A stretch of DNA of 64,000 nt, taken from positions 26,973,034-27,037,033 of the forward strand of contig CM058231.1 of NCBI GenBank assembly GCA_030180135.1, read 5' to 3'. Made by a program: the position numbers and the translations under genes. This document shows, piece by piece, positions 33,715 to 44,909 of this stretch. Below the pieces are notes generated by a model. That model was not told the origin of the DNA, did not search any database, and saw only the letters and a list, made by a program, of their open reading frames with translations. Source of the stretch: Orychophragmus violaceus. Taxonomy: Eukaryota; Streptophyta; Magnoliopsida; Brassicales; Brassicaceae. Position 1 is the first letter of the stretch. Each line of letters opens with the position of its first letter.

Positions 33715-36700
33715 TTACATCTTAAGATCTCTAATGCCTACAGCAGTCGTATGACTCTCATGCTTAGGCCTTGGGAGTGACTTAGTCAGAGGATCAGCGA
33801 CATTCTCGTCAGTCGGAACTCGGCTGATCTTCACATCACCTCTATTGAAGATATCTCGAATCAGGTGATATCTCCTCTCCACATGTTTGGACTTCTGGTG
33901 TGACCTTGGTTCTTTTGCCTGAGCAATGGCTCCGTTGTTATCACAAAACAAAGCCACTGGCTCCAAGATACTAGGAACCACACCAAGTTCAGTCATGAAA
34001 TTCTTGATCCAAACAGCTTCCTTTGCCGCTTCTGAAGCAGCAACATATTCAGCTTCCATTGTGGAATCAACTACGGTATTCTGCTTAGAGCTCTTCCAGC
34101 TCACTGCACCGCCATTTAGACAGAAGACATATCCAGATTGTGATAGGAAATCGTCTCTGTCTGTCTGAAAGCTCGCATCGGTAAATCCATTCACCACAAG
34201 TTCTTCACTTTCTCCATACACCAGGAATTTATCCTTAGTATGTCTCAAATACTTGAGAATATTCTTGACCGCTGTCCAGTGAACTTCACCTGGATCAGAT
34301 TGGTATCTACTCGTCATGCTTAACGCGTAAGCTACATCTGGACGAGTGCAGAGCATGGCGCACATAATAGATCCTATTGCAGAAGCATAAGGAATCCTAT
34401 TCATGCGTTCTCACTCAGCATTTGTCGCCGGACACTGCTTCTTGCTGAGACTCATGCCATGAGACATCGGTATGAAGCCCTTCTTAGAATCTTGCATCTT
34501 GAATCTGTGCAACACCTTATCAATATAAGTGTCCAAACCCAATCCAATCAGCTTGTTCATTCTATCTCTGTAGATTCTGATTCCAAGGATGTAAGCAGCT
34601 TCTCCCATGTCTTTCATGGAAAAACAACTTCCGAGCCAAGTCTTGACAGACTGAAGCAACGGAACGTCATTACCGAGGAGGCGTATGTCATCGACATACA
34701 GTACAAGAAACGCAATTTTGCTCCCACTAGTCTTCTTGTAAACACATGGTTCCTCTTCGTTCTTGATGAAACCAAATTGTTTAACTGATTCATCAAAACG
34801 AAGATTCCAACTCCGAGATGCTTGCTTCAATCCATAAATGGATTTATGAAGCTTGCATACCTTCCCAGCGTTCTTAGGATCGACAAAACCTTCAGGCTGT
34901 GTCATATACACATCCTCTTCCAGAATACCATTCAGGAATGCGGTTTTGACATCCATTTGCCAAATCTCATAATCATAATGAGCGGCAATCGCTAGAAGAA
35001 TCCGAATGGATTTAAGCATAGCGACTGGGGAATAGGTTTCATCATAGTCAATACCATGAATTTGCTTGAAACCTTTAGCCACCAACCTCGCTTTGTAAAT
35101 CTGTACATTGCCATCCACGTCAATCTTCTTCTTGAAGATCCATTTACACTCAATGGCTTTTGCACCATTAGGTAAATCGACCAAGGACCATACTTGGTTT
35201 TCTGACATGGATCCCATTTCGGATGTAGAGGCTCCAAGCCACTTTTCGGAGTCCGGGTCCATCATTGCTTCCGCGAAGGTCGCTGGTTCGTCACTTTCAA
35301 TGATCATCAGATCATTGGAATCAGTTACGAGAAATCCATAGTATCTCTCGGGTTCGTGCCGGATCCTTCCGGACCTGCGAACTTCAGGCTCCACCGGCGC
35401 CGGTTCCACAGAACTTTGTGGATCCGGCTCCTGCTCTTCCTCAATAGGATGAGTAGCTTCCTGTGCATCTTGAATTTCTTCAAGATGTACTTTACTCCCA
35501 CTGTTTTTCTCAGAGAGAAACTCCCTCTCAAGAAAAGAACAGTCCCGAGCAACAAATACTTTGTTCTCAGATTGGTTGTAAAAGTAGTATGCCTTGGTTT
35601 CCCTAGGATAACCAACGAAGTATCATTTATCTGATTTGGGTGCAAGCTTGTCAGAGATTAAACGTTTGACATAAGCCTCACAACCCCAAATCCTCAGGAA
35701 AGACAGACTAGGAACATTCCCAGTCCACAGTTCATGTGGTGTCTTTTCCACTGATTTAGATGGCACCCTATTTAGTGTAAACACAGACGTTTCTAGAGCG
35801 TATCCCCAAAAGGATAATGGAAGATTAGAATGACTTATCATAGACCGAACCATATCCAATAAGGTTCGATTCCTCCTCTCTGACACTCCATTCCATTGGG
35901 GTGTACCAGGAGGAGTGAGTTGTGAAATAATTCCACACTCGCTCAGATAGTCGCTGAATTCTTGACTCAAGTATTCTCCTCCGCGATCCGATCGCAGGAC
36001 TTTGATACTTTTTCCAAGTTGATTCTGTACTTCATTCTTGAATTCCTTGAATCTATCAAAGGATTATGACTTGTGTCTCATCAAATAGACATAGCCATAC
36101 CTACTGAAGTCATCAGTGAAGGTAATGAAGTACTTGTAATTTCCTCTGACAACAGTACTCATCGGCCCACATACATCAGTATGAATAAGGCCCAATAAGT
36201 CACTGGCCCTTTCATTTGGTTTGTTGAAAGGGGCTCTAGCCATTTTGCCCACCAAGCAAGATTCGCATTTCTCACATGATTCAAAATCAAATGAGCCCAG
36301 AAGCCCATTACGATGGAGCCTTTGGATGCGTTTCTCATTGATATGGCCCAAACGACAATGCCATAAGAAAGTCGGGTTTTCGTCATTGGACTTAAACCGC
36401 TTTGTATTCATGTTAAAGACAGGCATTTCTTGGTTTAAAATATATAACCCATTATCTAATGGGCCGCTACCATAATAAGTACCATCACGATTAAAAGAAC
36501 AAACTTTATTCTTAACAGCAAAATCAAAACCTTCCAAATCCAAAACATAAACTGAAATTATGTTTCTGCTAATCGCAGGTACATAGTAGCAATTGTTCAA
36601 AATTAAAACCATGCCCGAAGGTAAGGACAACTCGTAGGTGCCTACGGCCAGTGCAGCAACCTTAGCTCCATTCCTGACCCGTAGCTCCACTTGTCCTTTC

Positions 36701-37679
36701 TTCAGCGTCCTACTGTTTCTTAGTGCCTGCACATCAGTACAAATATGAGCACCGCAGCCGGTATCCAATACCCACGAAGTAGAACGAGAAGATATAACAT
36801 TAAGTTCGATAACATAAATACTTGAATCAGACGCATCATACGTCTTCTTCAGCTTCTTGTAATCTTCCATGAACTTCTTGCAGTCTTTCTTCCAATGCCC
36901 CAACTGCTTGCAGTAGTTGCACTTATCCTCAGGAGAAGGCCCGGATTTGGGCTTCGACTTGGGCTTGTCCTGACTTTCAGCCTGAACAACCTGGGCCTTA
37001 CCCTTACCCTTCTTTGGTTTCTTAAACCTTTTACTCCCTTGTACCATCAGGACACTGGGAGTAGCCTTCTTGAGATTCGGTTCTGCTGTCTTCAGCATAC
37101 CGTGCAACTCAGTCAATGTCTTAGTCATGTTTTGCATGTTGTAGTTCATGATGAACTGATCAAAACACGATGGCAAAGACTGCAGAATCATGTCAGTGGC
37201 TAGCTCCTGGCTAATGGCACAGTCCAGTTTCCCCAGGTTATCAATGTAACCCATCATTTTAAGGACATGAGGACTTACTGGACTGTCCTTAGCCAGCTTG
37301 CAATCCATGAGAGATTTAACCGTCTGGTATCTCTCTGTGCGAGCTTGCTCATGAAACAAAGCTTCCAGGCTGTTAATCATCTCAATGGGTGACATCACGT
37401 TCTCATATTGCTTCTGCAGCTCAGAGTTCATAGTCACCAGCATTAGACAATTAACATCTTTGACATCAGCTGAGTGCTTATCCCAAGCATTCTTTTCTGT
37501 CTGCGGGGCATTGGAACGTGGCCTCTCGGTGAGAACTCTTTCAAGGACATATTCCTTGTTCTCCTGCCTGAGAACTATTCTCAGGTTCCGATACCATTCC
37601 AAGAAATTAGATCCATTTAACTTGTCCTTCTCAAGGACGGACTCAGTGTGAAAGTGTTGATGTGATTTGAGACAGACAT
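33715..37679 (-). pseudogene. Copia E gag-pol, three stops and a start-proximal frameshift
   Basis: Complete Gag, zinc knuckle (CNYCKQLGHWKKDC), protease (VLDTGCGAH), integrase (HCRLGH, HTDVCGP, SDRGGEY), RT (YVDDIRLLGND) and RNase H (FTDASFQTD, MEAEYVAASEA, NVADPLTK), ending GIRDLKM. In-frame stops are TAA at 36064-36066 (integrase core), TGA at 35623-35625 (integrase C-terminus, Cys codon elsewhere) and TGA at 34411-34413 (before RNase H). The natural ATG at 37677-37679 is out of frame with gag because of a 1-nt deletion near residue 12. The longer frame starting at 37722 is therefore an artefact of that shift. No further frameshifts in pol. Confidence 0.92.
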
Positions 37680-38455
37680 AGCTGTAATTCAAAAGAGGTA
37701 GAGTTTTAGTTATGATGCTCAAGGAATGAGAATTCTTATCTAATAAGAAAAACTCGCATTGTATTCAAAACTATGTTTCCTCAGATGAATACAATGAGCC
37801 AAGATCCTCAGATTACTAAAATTCGAGTGGGCGACTCGCCCTTACTCAAAATTCAGTCATGTAGGTAAGCAAATCATTGCTAATTGTACCCAGTACAACT
37901 CTTGGTCGCAGATAAGACAAACTATGTCTAATCCACTATGATGTCTCTGGGCCCAGAACTTCCGATAGCCCAGTCAAGTAAAACCAATCTCTTCTGTCTT
38001 GTGATCACTAATAGTTGCACTGCAAGTCTATCAATGATCACCTGCATTACTCATGTTGTTGTGGATACCAAGGACTCCAAGGATATCCAACAACACCATG
38101 AGTCTTGACAGTAGACAAGATCGGGCAAGACATCAAGATCACTTGATATTTAGTTGAGGAAAAGAACCGTTTTATCTTGATGCATATCCAATATACATTC
38201 AAGAAGTTATTAATTTATTTAAAACATTCAGTTTTATTAGGTTTAGATTCATCTAAAACTTTTAGGATCAAACTTTTCTGGTATATGCAAATTTGTGGTC
38301 AAACCAGCATAATTGCGAATGTCGTGTCGATCGACGCCAACCATTGGCATCGGTCGACGCAACTCAACTTAAACCGATCTTTGATAACCGGTTAAACCGG
38401 ATCAAATTTACTTAACCGATTCAATTCAATTGAACCGGTTCGGTTTAATGATCCA

Positions 38456-38488
38456 TGTCGATCGTCACACACAGTGTGACGATCGACA
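38456..38488. repeat. 15-bp perfect inverted repeat, 3-nt loop
   Basis: Arms TGTCGATCGTCACAC and GTGTGACGATCGACA around ACA; could form a hairpin or cruciform in the E leader. Confidence 0.9.
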
Positions 38489-38581
38489 CTACCAAACCAG
38501 AACCAATTTGGTTAATTGAAATTAACCGAGCGAAATAACCAGTTCAATCCAATTGAACCGATCTATCTAATCGCTTTGCTT

Positions 38582-38866
38582 GTGTCGACCGACACACCCA
38601 GTGTATCGACCGACACAGCATGAATACGGGTACTCGATCTCAGATCGAAACCCTAAAATTATTTGCGGATTTTCACCTTGTGTCGACCGACACACGCTTT
38701 GTGTCGATCGATACTTTGCGACAAACCCTAAAATTTTATTGCGAGTTTTCGCTCTGTGTCGACCGACACACGCTTTGTGTCGATCGACACCCTGCGACAA
38801 ACCCTAAAATTTTACGTTTTTGTTTCGCGGCGTGTCGACCGACACACGCTTTGTGTCGATCGACAC
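38582..38866. repeat. Four palindrome pairs in Copia E leader
   Basis: Pairs start at 38582/38603, 38680/38701, 38756/38777 and 38832/38853. Each has GTGTCGACCGACAC first and a second 14-bp palindrome 21 bp later. The last three pairs repeat every 76 bp, with CCCTAAAATT words between them. Confidence 0.9.
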
Positions 38867-39012
38867 AGTGCGATTTCAACAGTATCATCGTTTTGAACAT
38901 GAACAAAATCCGAGATTAACATTCAATAAAACGATTTTAACAGGCAAAATTCAATCCAACAACATCAAGTTTCGAATTAATTTCACCAGATTCAATAGCT
39001 AAACCCTAACAT

Positions 39013-39024
39013 GCTCTGATACCA
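39013..39024 (-). other. Copia E primer binding site (tRNA-iMet)
   Basis: The minus strand reads TGGTATCAGAGC next to the LTR at 39026. Confidence 0.92.
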
Positions 39025-39025
39025 C

Positions 39026-39664
39026 TGTTGGATCCCACTGGATCTAGGGTTTGATATATTGAATGAAAACCAACCTCGTTCTTACCTTTGTGGCAGCGGA
39101 ATTGAGATGGTGAACGAGATCAGTGGAGCAACGCAAACGCCTTGCCTCTACCAGATACACACGCACGCTCGCTGGAAACGGGATGCTAGTGCCGGATCAA
39201 CGGGAATCGATTCTCTCTGGTGTTTCTACTGTTTCTATCAAGAAAAGTGGACTGCTTCGTGTTTAGGTCGAAACTTACTTGTTATATTCGACCTAAAACA
39301 CAATTAACGGGCCAGACTTAATCAAGTCTTAATTCGAAAAGCCTTTCGAAAAACCCGAACTGTGTCGACCGACACACAAGCTGTGTCGATCGACACAACA
39401 CCATTTTATCGATTATAATGTGTATCCAATACACATTAATATGATCATTACCATAATGATCATTCCCATGTCGTAGCTTCCAGTTTTCTTAGGTGTGTGA
39501 CCCTATAGGATCATATGGTAGTGGTAGTAAGTCCATAACTTACAGATTGCAAGAGGCTTCTAGCAAAACATTGCAACCGCCCAGTACTATACGAATGTCT
39601 GATCTCGACACACAACTATCATCAGGAGTGAGTACAAGTGTGATTTCAGGACACTATCCCAACA
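39026..39664 (-). repeat. Copia E 5' LTR (delta)
   Basis: 639 bp partner of 32256-32894, with the palindrome pair at 39362/39383. Followed by CTGGG. Confidence 0.96.
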
Positions 39665-41510
39665 CTGGGCTGCCATGGCCCGTCGCTCATACTCCTTTAT
39701 TGATCGCACTGAGTCGTTTACCATCGGTAGTCCTCCCATAATCATGTTTATATGCCTTCTCGGTGGATGTGTTCCTTCTTCATCTTCTTCGTCGCGAGCT
39801 CGTTTGTCCGCAGCTGCCGTATTTGCGTTGATTTGCTCAATTTCCTCGGCGAAAGCTATTTGCTTCTTTCGTTCCTCTTGGACGAGTCTGAAGCGCTCGG
39901 CTTCGTTTTTTGGTTGCGTTACTTGATTGATTTGCTTCGGGGGAGGCCTGTTGCGATCTATTACTAATTTCTTCCCGTCTTTTTGGTAGTCGGCGTAGAG
40001 GAGGGCTTGAATATTTATGCATTCCTCGGTGTTGTGACCTGCTCGCTGATGATACTCACAAAATAGCTTGCTTTTTTCGGCCCCTCGGACGAATTTGTTC
40101 CACGGCTTGCCTTGATTTTGACCTTGGTAGCCTTGGGTGGGTCGATCCTGCTGATAATTTTGGGGACGGTCAGGATGATTTTGTCGATGACCCTGGTGGG
40201 AGCGTTCCTCGTCCTGCTGGTGGTCCTGTAGCTGATCGCTGACGTAATACGACGATTTCCCCTTTCTCGCGGTTTCCTCCTCCTTGGCTTTCTTGTAATC
40301 CTGATCGTAGTGTTGCCGTGGTTCGTATTGCTCGGCGCTCTTCTCGATTTTCTCCTTTAAAGTCGAACTCTCGGGTCCGAACTTCTTGGCTAGGGTTTCC
40401 TTTTCTTCCTCGAGGTCGATAAAGATCGATGATCGGTGGAGAGCGTCTTCCAGTGAGCTTGGTCTGTTTTTCTTTAGTTCCTCTCGGAAGCTGGATTCAT
40501 ACCAGAGGCCGTTTCGGAGCGCGGGCAGACCTTCGCTATCAGTGATCGTGATTTTGGCCAGAATACTTTTGAAGCGGGTGATGTAAGATCGAAGGCTTTC
40601 CTTCGGCCCTTGGGAGATGGCCCACAGGTCGGCGTTTGATACTTCCTCCTAATATACATCGAGTAATGTTTGAGAAAAGCGTGCGTTAAGTCGTTGTATC
40701 CGTCGATCGAGTTCAGTTCTAAACGAGAAAACCAATCCAAGGCCGAGCCGGTCAGATGCTCGACGAACAGTTGGCAGTAGCCTGCATCACGTTCTCCAAT
40801 GCTGAACTTTGTTCGTCCCATCGCGATACGAAATGCCGTCAGAAATTGTCTTGGGTCAGATTTGCCATCGTAGGTCATCATCTTGATTTTGACCGCAGAG
40901 ACAGGATGCTCGACCTGGATATCCATGAGGCGACGAGTGAAGGGTGTGTTCTGGGTTTCCTCCAGTACGCGGTCGATCTCGGGTGCCGAGCTGATTGCTT
41001 GGTGGACTTTGGATGTCATATTCTTCAACATCAGTTTCATGAGCTGCCCGGGATATCCGTATTGGGAGGTTGTTCGTCCTCGGTCTGATGTAATACCGTT
41101 CGGTTTCTCAGATTTGGAGGCGGCGTTTCTTCGAATAACGCTCGGTGGAGATGAGTTCGGGGAACGGATCCTTGTTGGCTTGCCATCCGTAGATCGTTGA
41201 TTTGCCCCTGGCATACCGCGTGTGCCGTGGCGAGTTGGTTGAAGCGTGCGTTGCTTCCCTGGGAGAGTTCGGTTACTTGAGTCATGAGAGTTTTGAGTAA
41301 GGCGGACATGTCCTGCTCGTTTGTCTGAGCTTCTGCGACTTGTTGAGGTCGTTCGATATTTTGAGGTTGCTTCTCGGCGCCGGCCGGCTGAATGATTGGA
41401 TCTGCAACCTGAGAAACATGCTGGGGTTGCCCCCTTGCTCTCGGAGCTGTTTCTGAGCTCGTTATATCTTCGATGTGGACGTAATCTTTGTTCGGTAGTG
41501 CTCCTGTCAA
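39665..41510 (-). pseudogene. G1 Gypsy gag, two frameshifts
   Basis: Starts MTGALPNKDYVHIEDITS at 41510. The frame changes near 41040-41090, then reads the Gypsy capsid region (PFTRRLMDIQVEHPVSA, MTYDGKSDPRQFL, LTGSALDWFSRL). It changes again near 40655 and continues to a charged QNHPDRP-rich tail and a zinc knuckle of the CX2HX4HX4C type (CEYHQRAGHNTEEC, about 40025-40070). It reaches the protease across Copia E. Two 1-nt-type frameshifts disable the protein. Confidence 0.88.
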
Positions 41511-41547
41511 CGCTGAACCTGTCCGTTAGTGAAGAAGAAACTTTAAG

Positions 41548-41565
41548 TCCCCACAGACGGCGCCA
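41548..41565 (-). other. G1 primer binding site
   Basis: The minus strand reads TGGCGCCGTCTGTGGGGA, a site type seen in plant Tat/Athila-like Gypsy elements, just inside the 5' LTR. Confidence 0.88.
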
Positions 41566-41567
41566 AT

Positions 41568-42195
41568 TGTGATTACCGAGATGGTCACGAGACCGGAATG
41601 CGCGTCTTGCTGGAGAGTTGACGTGCTCGGTCCGAGGGAGCTAAGTTGTTCTTAAGAGAGAACCGACTAGATTCAGAGATAAGCGAGAGCGAAATTGTGT
41701 TCGGGATGAACAATAAGGAGATTACGTTTGGGATTCGTTGAAGAGAGTGATGTGCTCGGTAACGAGCGTGTTTTGTATTCAGATTCCCGAGCAGGCCAAA
41801 AGACTGCTCGGTTTATAATTCGGGAAATTGACTCTAGAGAGAGAAAGTAGTGAGAAGTGTACAAATCCCCAAAAAATTACATTAATGTACAGTGATGACT
41901 CCTATTTATAGTAAAATACGATCGTACTTTTTACAGGCCGTTGACCGCTTGTCGAGCTCGTGCGGATTGGGCCGTACTTGATGACGAGATGGGGCGAGCC
42001 GTACGTTCCTTTGGCTGTTAGCGTAGCCGAGCTGACTTGCTGTCGTTTGGCTTGGATCGAGCCGAGCCGAGCCGATGGGAGTGGGCTCGGTTTGAACGTG
42101 TGTTCGGGCCTTTATTGCTTGTTGGGCCATTTTGCTTCTGTTGGACCGGCCTCTGTTCAGAGAATAAATATTGGGCCTTCTAAATGGATGGGGTG
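41568..42195 (-). repeat. G1 5' LTR
   Basis: Begins TGTGATTACCGAG two bases from the primer site. The outer end is not fixed because the partner LTR lies outside the window; it falls between about 42180 and 42203, where DUF26-gene sequence begins. Rich in GCTCGG/GAGCCGAG words. Confidence 0.75.
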
Positions 42196-43078
42196 CTAAA
42201 CCCATATATAACACTTACCAGTGAATATCTCAACCACAAATGCCTTCTCAGTCAAGGGAAATATAAACCTGGAAGTAAGTACGAGTACAACCTGAACCGT
42301 CTCTTCCGTGACACCTCTACACATCCTTATTTTGAGGACGGTTTTTCACATACAACTATTGGAATGCAGACTCGCGATTCCGTCACCATCATATTCCAGT
42401 GCCGTGGTGACTCTTATGGGTCTAAATGTCGTACATGCGCTGCCACCGCGTTAGCTGGGGTAAATTAGCCAAGTATAAATTATGTTTTTGTAGTGCACCG
42501 TAAAACTCTATCTTTGAGCCAAAATAAAAATGACTACAGGAAACCAAAAATCAGATTAGAGATAGAAAAAAAAAAAACCAGCTGAGAAAATGGGACCTCG
42601 GATATTGGCATCACTGACAACGATTTATTATAGATGTTGCGTGAAAATGGAATTATATTAACAATGTTTTCTTGATGTTAACATGATCAATAACCAAACT
42701 CCGAGGAAGACAAATTACGAGTATATTTTCTCTATGCACAACCCAAAGAACGTGAGAGGGGACACAAATTCGTTCAACAAAATGACGAGGCATTTACTCT
42801 ACGAACTACTTATAAAAGCCGACAAACGCACCACGGACAGCCTCGGCTTTGTATATTATGCGGCAGGAGAGAAGAAGTTTGGGACAAAGAAACTGTATGC
42901 AATGGTGCAGTGTTTAAACGACATATTAGATTGTAGGGGTTGTTTGAAATGGAGTATCAATGAGCTTTTTAAGAGCTCTGACAGTAAAGGAGGAGGGAGA
43001 GTTTTGGGTACGAACTCTATTGTTAGGTATGAGTTATACTCCTTTCTTAGAAAAAGAAAATCCATAAAATTTCATTGA
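42196..43078 (+). pseudogene. Cysteine-rich repeat secretory protein (DUF26) gene remnant
   Basis: Two exons of a DUF26/stress-antifungal protein, a secreted apoplastic family expanded in Brassicaceae. Exon 1 (to about 42467) has YLNHKCLLSQGKYKPGSKYE and the C-X8-C-X2-C motif CRGDSYGSKCRTC. A likely intron runs from GTAAAT (about 42460) to TTATAG (about 42633). Exon 2 has QCFLDV, NPKNVRGDTNSFNK, YYAAGEKKFGTKKLYAMVQC and CRGC, ending RYELYSFLRKRK. The signal peptide and first residues are missing at the G1 LTR boundary. The start of exon 2 carries a small deletion that shifts the frame (GIIL.. versus QCFL..). It is therefore broken, probably by the Gypsy insertion plus later decay. Confidence 0.82.
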
Positions 43079-43440
43079 AAATTTTGAAAATTTTCGCAAA
43101 AGAAGCATCTAATTGCATTAGGTGTTGCACTATGCATTTTAATGACCTTTTTTAGGTGTTGCACTATGCATTTGAATGAACTTGGAGTTAAGAATGCACC
43201 ATGTTTGGATTTCATAAGCTCGAGAGTTGGACCTTATTGCTGATGCATGCCTTTTTATGAAACTCAACTCTAATGAATTTGAACTTAATTTGAAATTTCA
43301 ATTACTCTCTGATGGAACTTGCTCCTCGATTATATAGTAGAGAAAGGGAAGATGGGAAGAACTTTGATTCATAAACAGTACCCTAAGGCAAGCTATTAAG
43401 CACAAAGCAACATACAAAATCAACGCTAGTGGATGGCGAA
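43079..43440. other. Intergenic stretch with a short direct duplication
   Basis: Downstream of the DUF26 remnant. A 24-bp-scale direct repeat containing AGGTGTTGCACTATGCATTT occurs near 43120 and 43155. No gene seen. Confidence 0.6.
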
Positions 43441-44905
43441 ACTAGGCAGAAGAAGAATTCGACCACTAACTCAGCAACGGACCATTATCAATGTTCTGTA
43501 GAACCAAGTTTTGGGCGGGGATCCGACAGTCAGCAACAACATGTCTGAAAACGATAATGGGAAAGAGAGTAGTACCTCTATGAAACCTTCTGTTTCTTTA
43601 CAAATGGTAAATGGCTCCTTGCCAAGCTTGGAGGAGAACAAGAGAGATGACCTTGTGAGCAGATTATGTGTGTAGCCATAATAGTGTTGATTCCCAGACT
43701 CTTGATATCTGATTAGTAATAAAGATTCCAATCAGCTTTTGCCAGACAAAACCCGAGTAGGAGCAATCGAAGAATAAGTGGTTTATACACTCCGGATAAT
43801 CTCCACAAGAAGACAAGTTTAATCCAAATCGAAACTCCATCTTGACACATAGTCGAGTGTTGGGTTGCAGTTGAGAACAAAGAGCCATGTTGTGAAAGTA
43901 TGTCTCAGAATTTTAGCCTTGTGGCAAACCAGATTCGACCATGATGTATGAGGTTTCGGAGAACGAACATGCAGCCATTTTTTCTTAGACACGAAAGTCT
44001 TCTGCACTTCATGCATTTATAATCCAAACCGGCTTGTTAGAAGCTTCCGTAGGAGAAATTGTTGAAAGGAAAACTTGTAGCTGAATCTGTGCATCCGACC
44101 TAGCATGATGAATGTTCCACCCGTTACAGTTATAATTTCACTAACCGTTACAGAGAGAGAGAGAGGGATTCCTAGAAGAAGGTCTAGAAGGCCCTAAATA
44201 GTGAATTAGTTAACAGTGCGGAGTCCATGGATCCCACCAAAAGAAAGAATCATCTTCGTTACCAATGATAATCCGAAGAAAAGATGTGGCTTTAGACAGA
44301 AGCTTTAACAACTTGTGAAGTATCCAAGAGTAAGAATAATTCTTCTCATTCAGATCCCAAAATGTGGAAGTGGAAAAGTATTTATGTCGCATCCAAGCCA
44401 CCCACTTCGAACCCGACCTGAAATAAAGCATCCATATTAGCTTTAAACCGTATGGTTTATTCCACTCTTCAATCTTTCTCAGGCCAATACCTACCTCATG
44501 TTCAGGAAGGCAAACATCATCCCAAGACACTTTTGCACCTCTTTCAGTATCCGTAGATCCATGCAAAAATTAAGCACTCGAAAATGAGTTAATAGTCTTA
44601 ATTACTCCTTTCGGCAGGAAGAATGCGGAAGTCCAGAAACTCACAATACTGTAGATAACAATGGAGATAAGAGGGTAGGGCCCATCTAAACTCAGACTTT
44701 TGTGAGTGCAACTATTAAGCTTCTTCTTTATCTGAGAAAGAAGAGGGTCACAATCTGAAATGGATAGCTTCCTCGAGGACAAGGGCAAACCCAAGTACCT
44801 AACAGGTAAAGAGTCAGGTACAAAACCAGAAGAAGTCATGATCTGAGGCAGAATAGAGTCTGAGATTCATGCAAAAAACATGATAGTCTTTGAAATATTA
44901 ATGGC
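43441..44905 (-). mobile_element. LINE remnant: RT thumb region and zf-RVT
   Basis: Minus-strand pieces of a plant L1-type non-LTR element in different frames. From the right these are SLPVRYLGLPLSSRKLSISD with FWTSAFFLPKGVI (44570-44839), AKVSWDDVCLPEHEVGIGLR with LKLIWMLYF (44210-44566), and a zf-RVT domain (CGDYPECINHLFFDCSYSGFVWQ, 43664-43888). The endonuclease and catalytic RT core are absent. It stops at the Athila-like LTR at 44910. Confidence 0.85.
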
Positions 44906-44909
44906 TAAG

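Larger units (their letters stand above)
37680..39012 (-). other. Copia E 5' leader
   Basis: Non-coding leader. Near the LTR it has four TCGACCGA/TCGATCGA palindrome pairs (38582-38866), a 33-bp inverted repeat at 38456-38488, and AACCGG-rich sequence at 38370-38440. The gag-proximal half resembles the A leader. No gene seen. Confidence 0.8.
32256..39664 (-). mobile_element. Ty1/Copia element E (delta LTR)
   Basis: 7,409-bp minus-strand element in G1. LTRs 32256-32894 and 39026-39664 are 639 bp each with about six differences. TSD CTGGG, primer site 39013-39024, gag-pol 33715-37679. All domains are present, but three nonsense codons and a gag frameshift disable it. Confidence 0.96.
1..42195 (-). 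mobile_element. Ty3/Gypsy element G1, split by Copia A and E
   Basis: Minus-strand Gypsy element read from its 5' LTR (about 41568-42195) through gag (39665-41510), protease and reverse transcriptase (30802-32255) to RNase H (1-1307); integrase and the 3' LTR lie beyond the left edge. The segments join in frame once Copia A (1313-30796) and Copia E (32256-39664) and one copy of each 5-bp duplication are removed. The primer site matches the TGGCGCCGTCTGTGGGGA type, the gag zinc knuckle is of CX2HX4HX4C type, and the RT has YIDD. These features suggest a non-chromoviral, Tat-like lineage (inference). Two gag frameshifts and one pol nonsense codon make it defective. Confidence 0.9.

Noticed and set aside
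37680..37722. Extension of E gag to a Met at 37722
   Set aside because: The conserved ATG is at 37677-37679 in another frame; the longer frame exists only because of a 1-nt deletion near the start of gag.
42480..42495. TTTTTGTAGTG in the DUF26 intron as a CACTA end
   Set aside because: Only a short partial match, with no subterminal repeats beside it.
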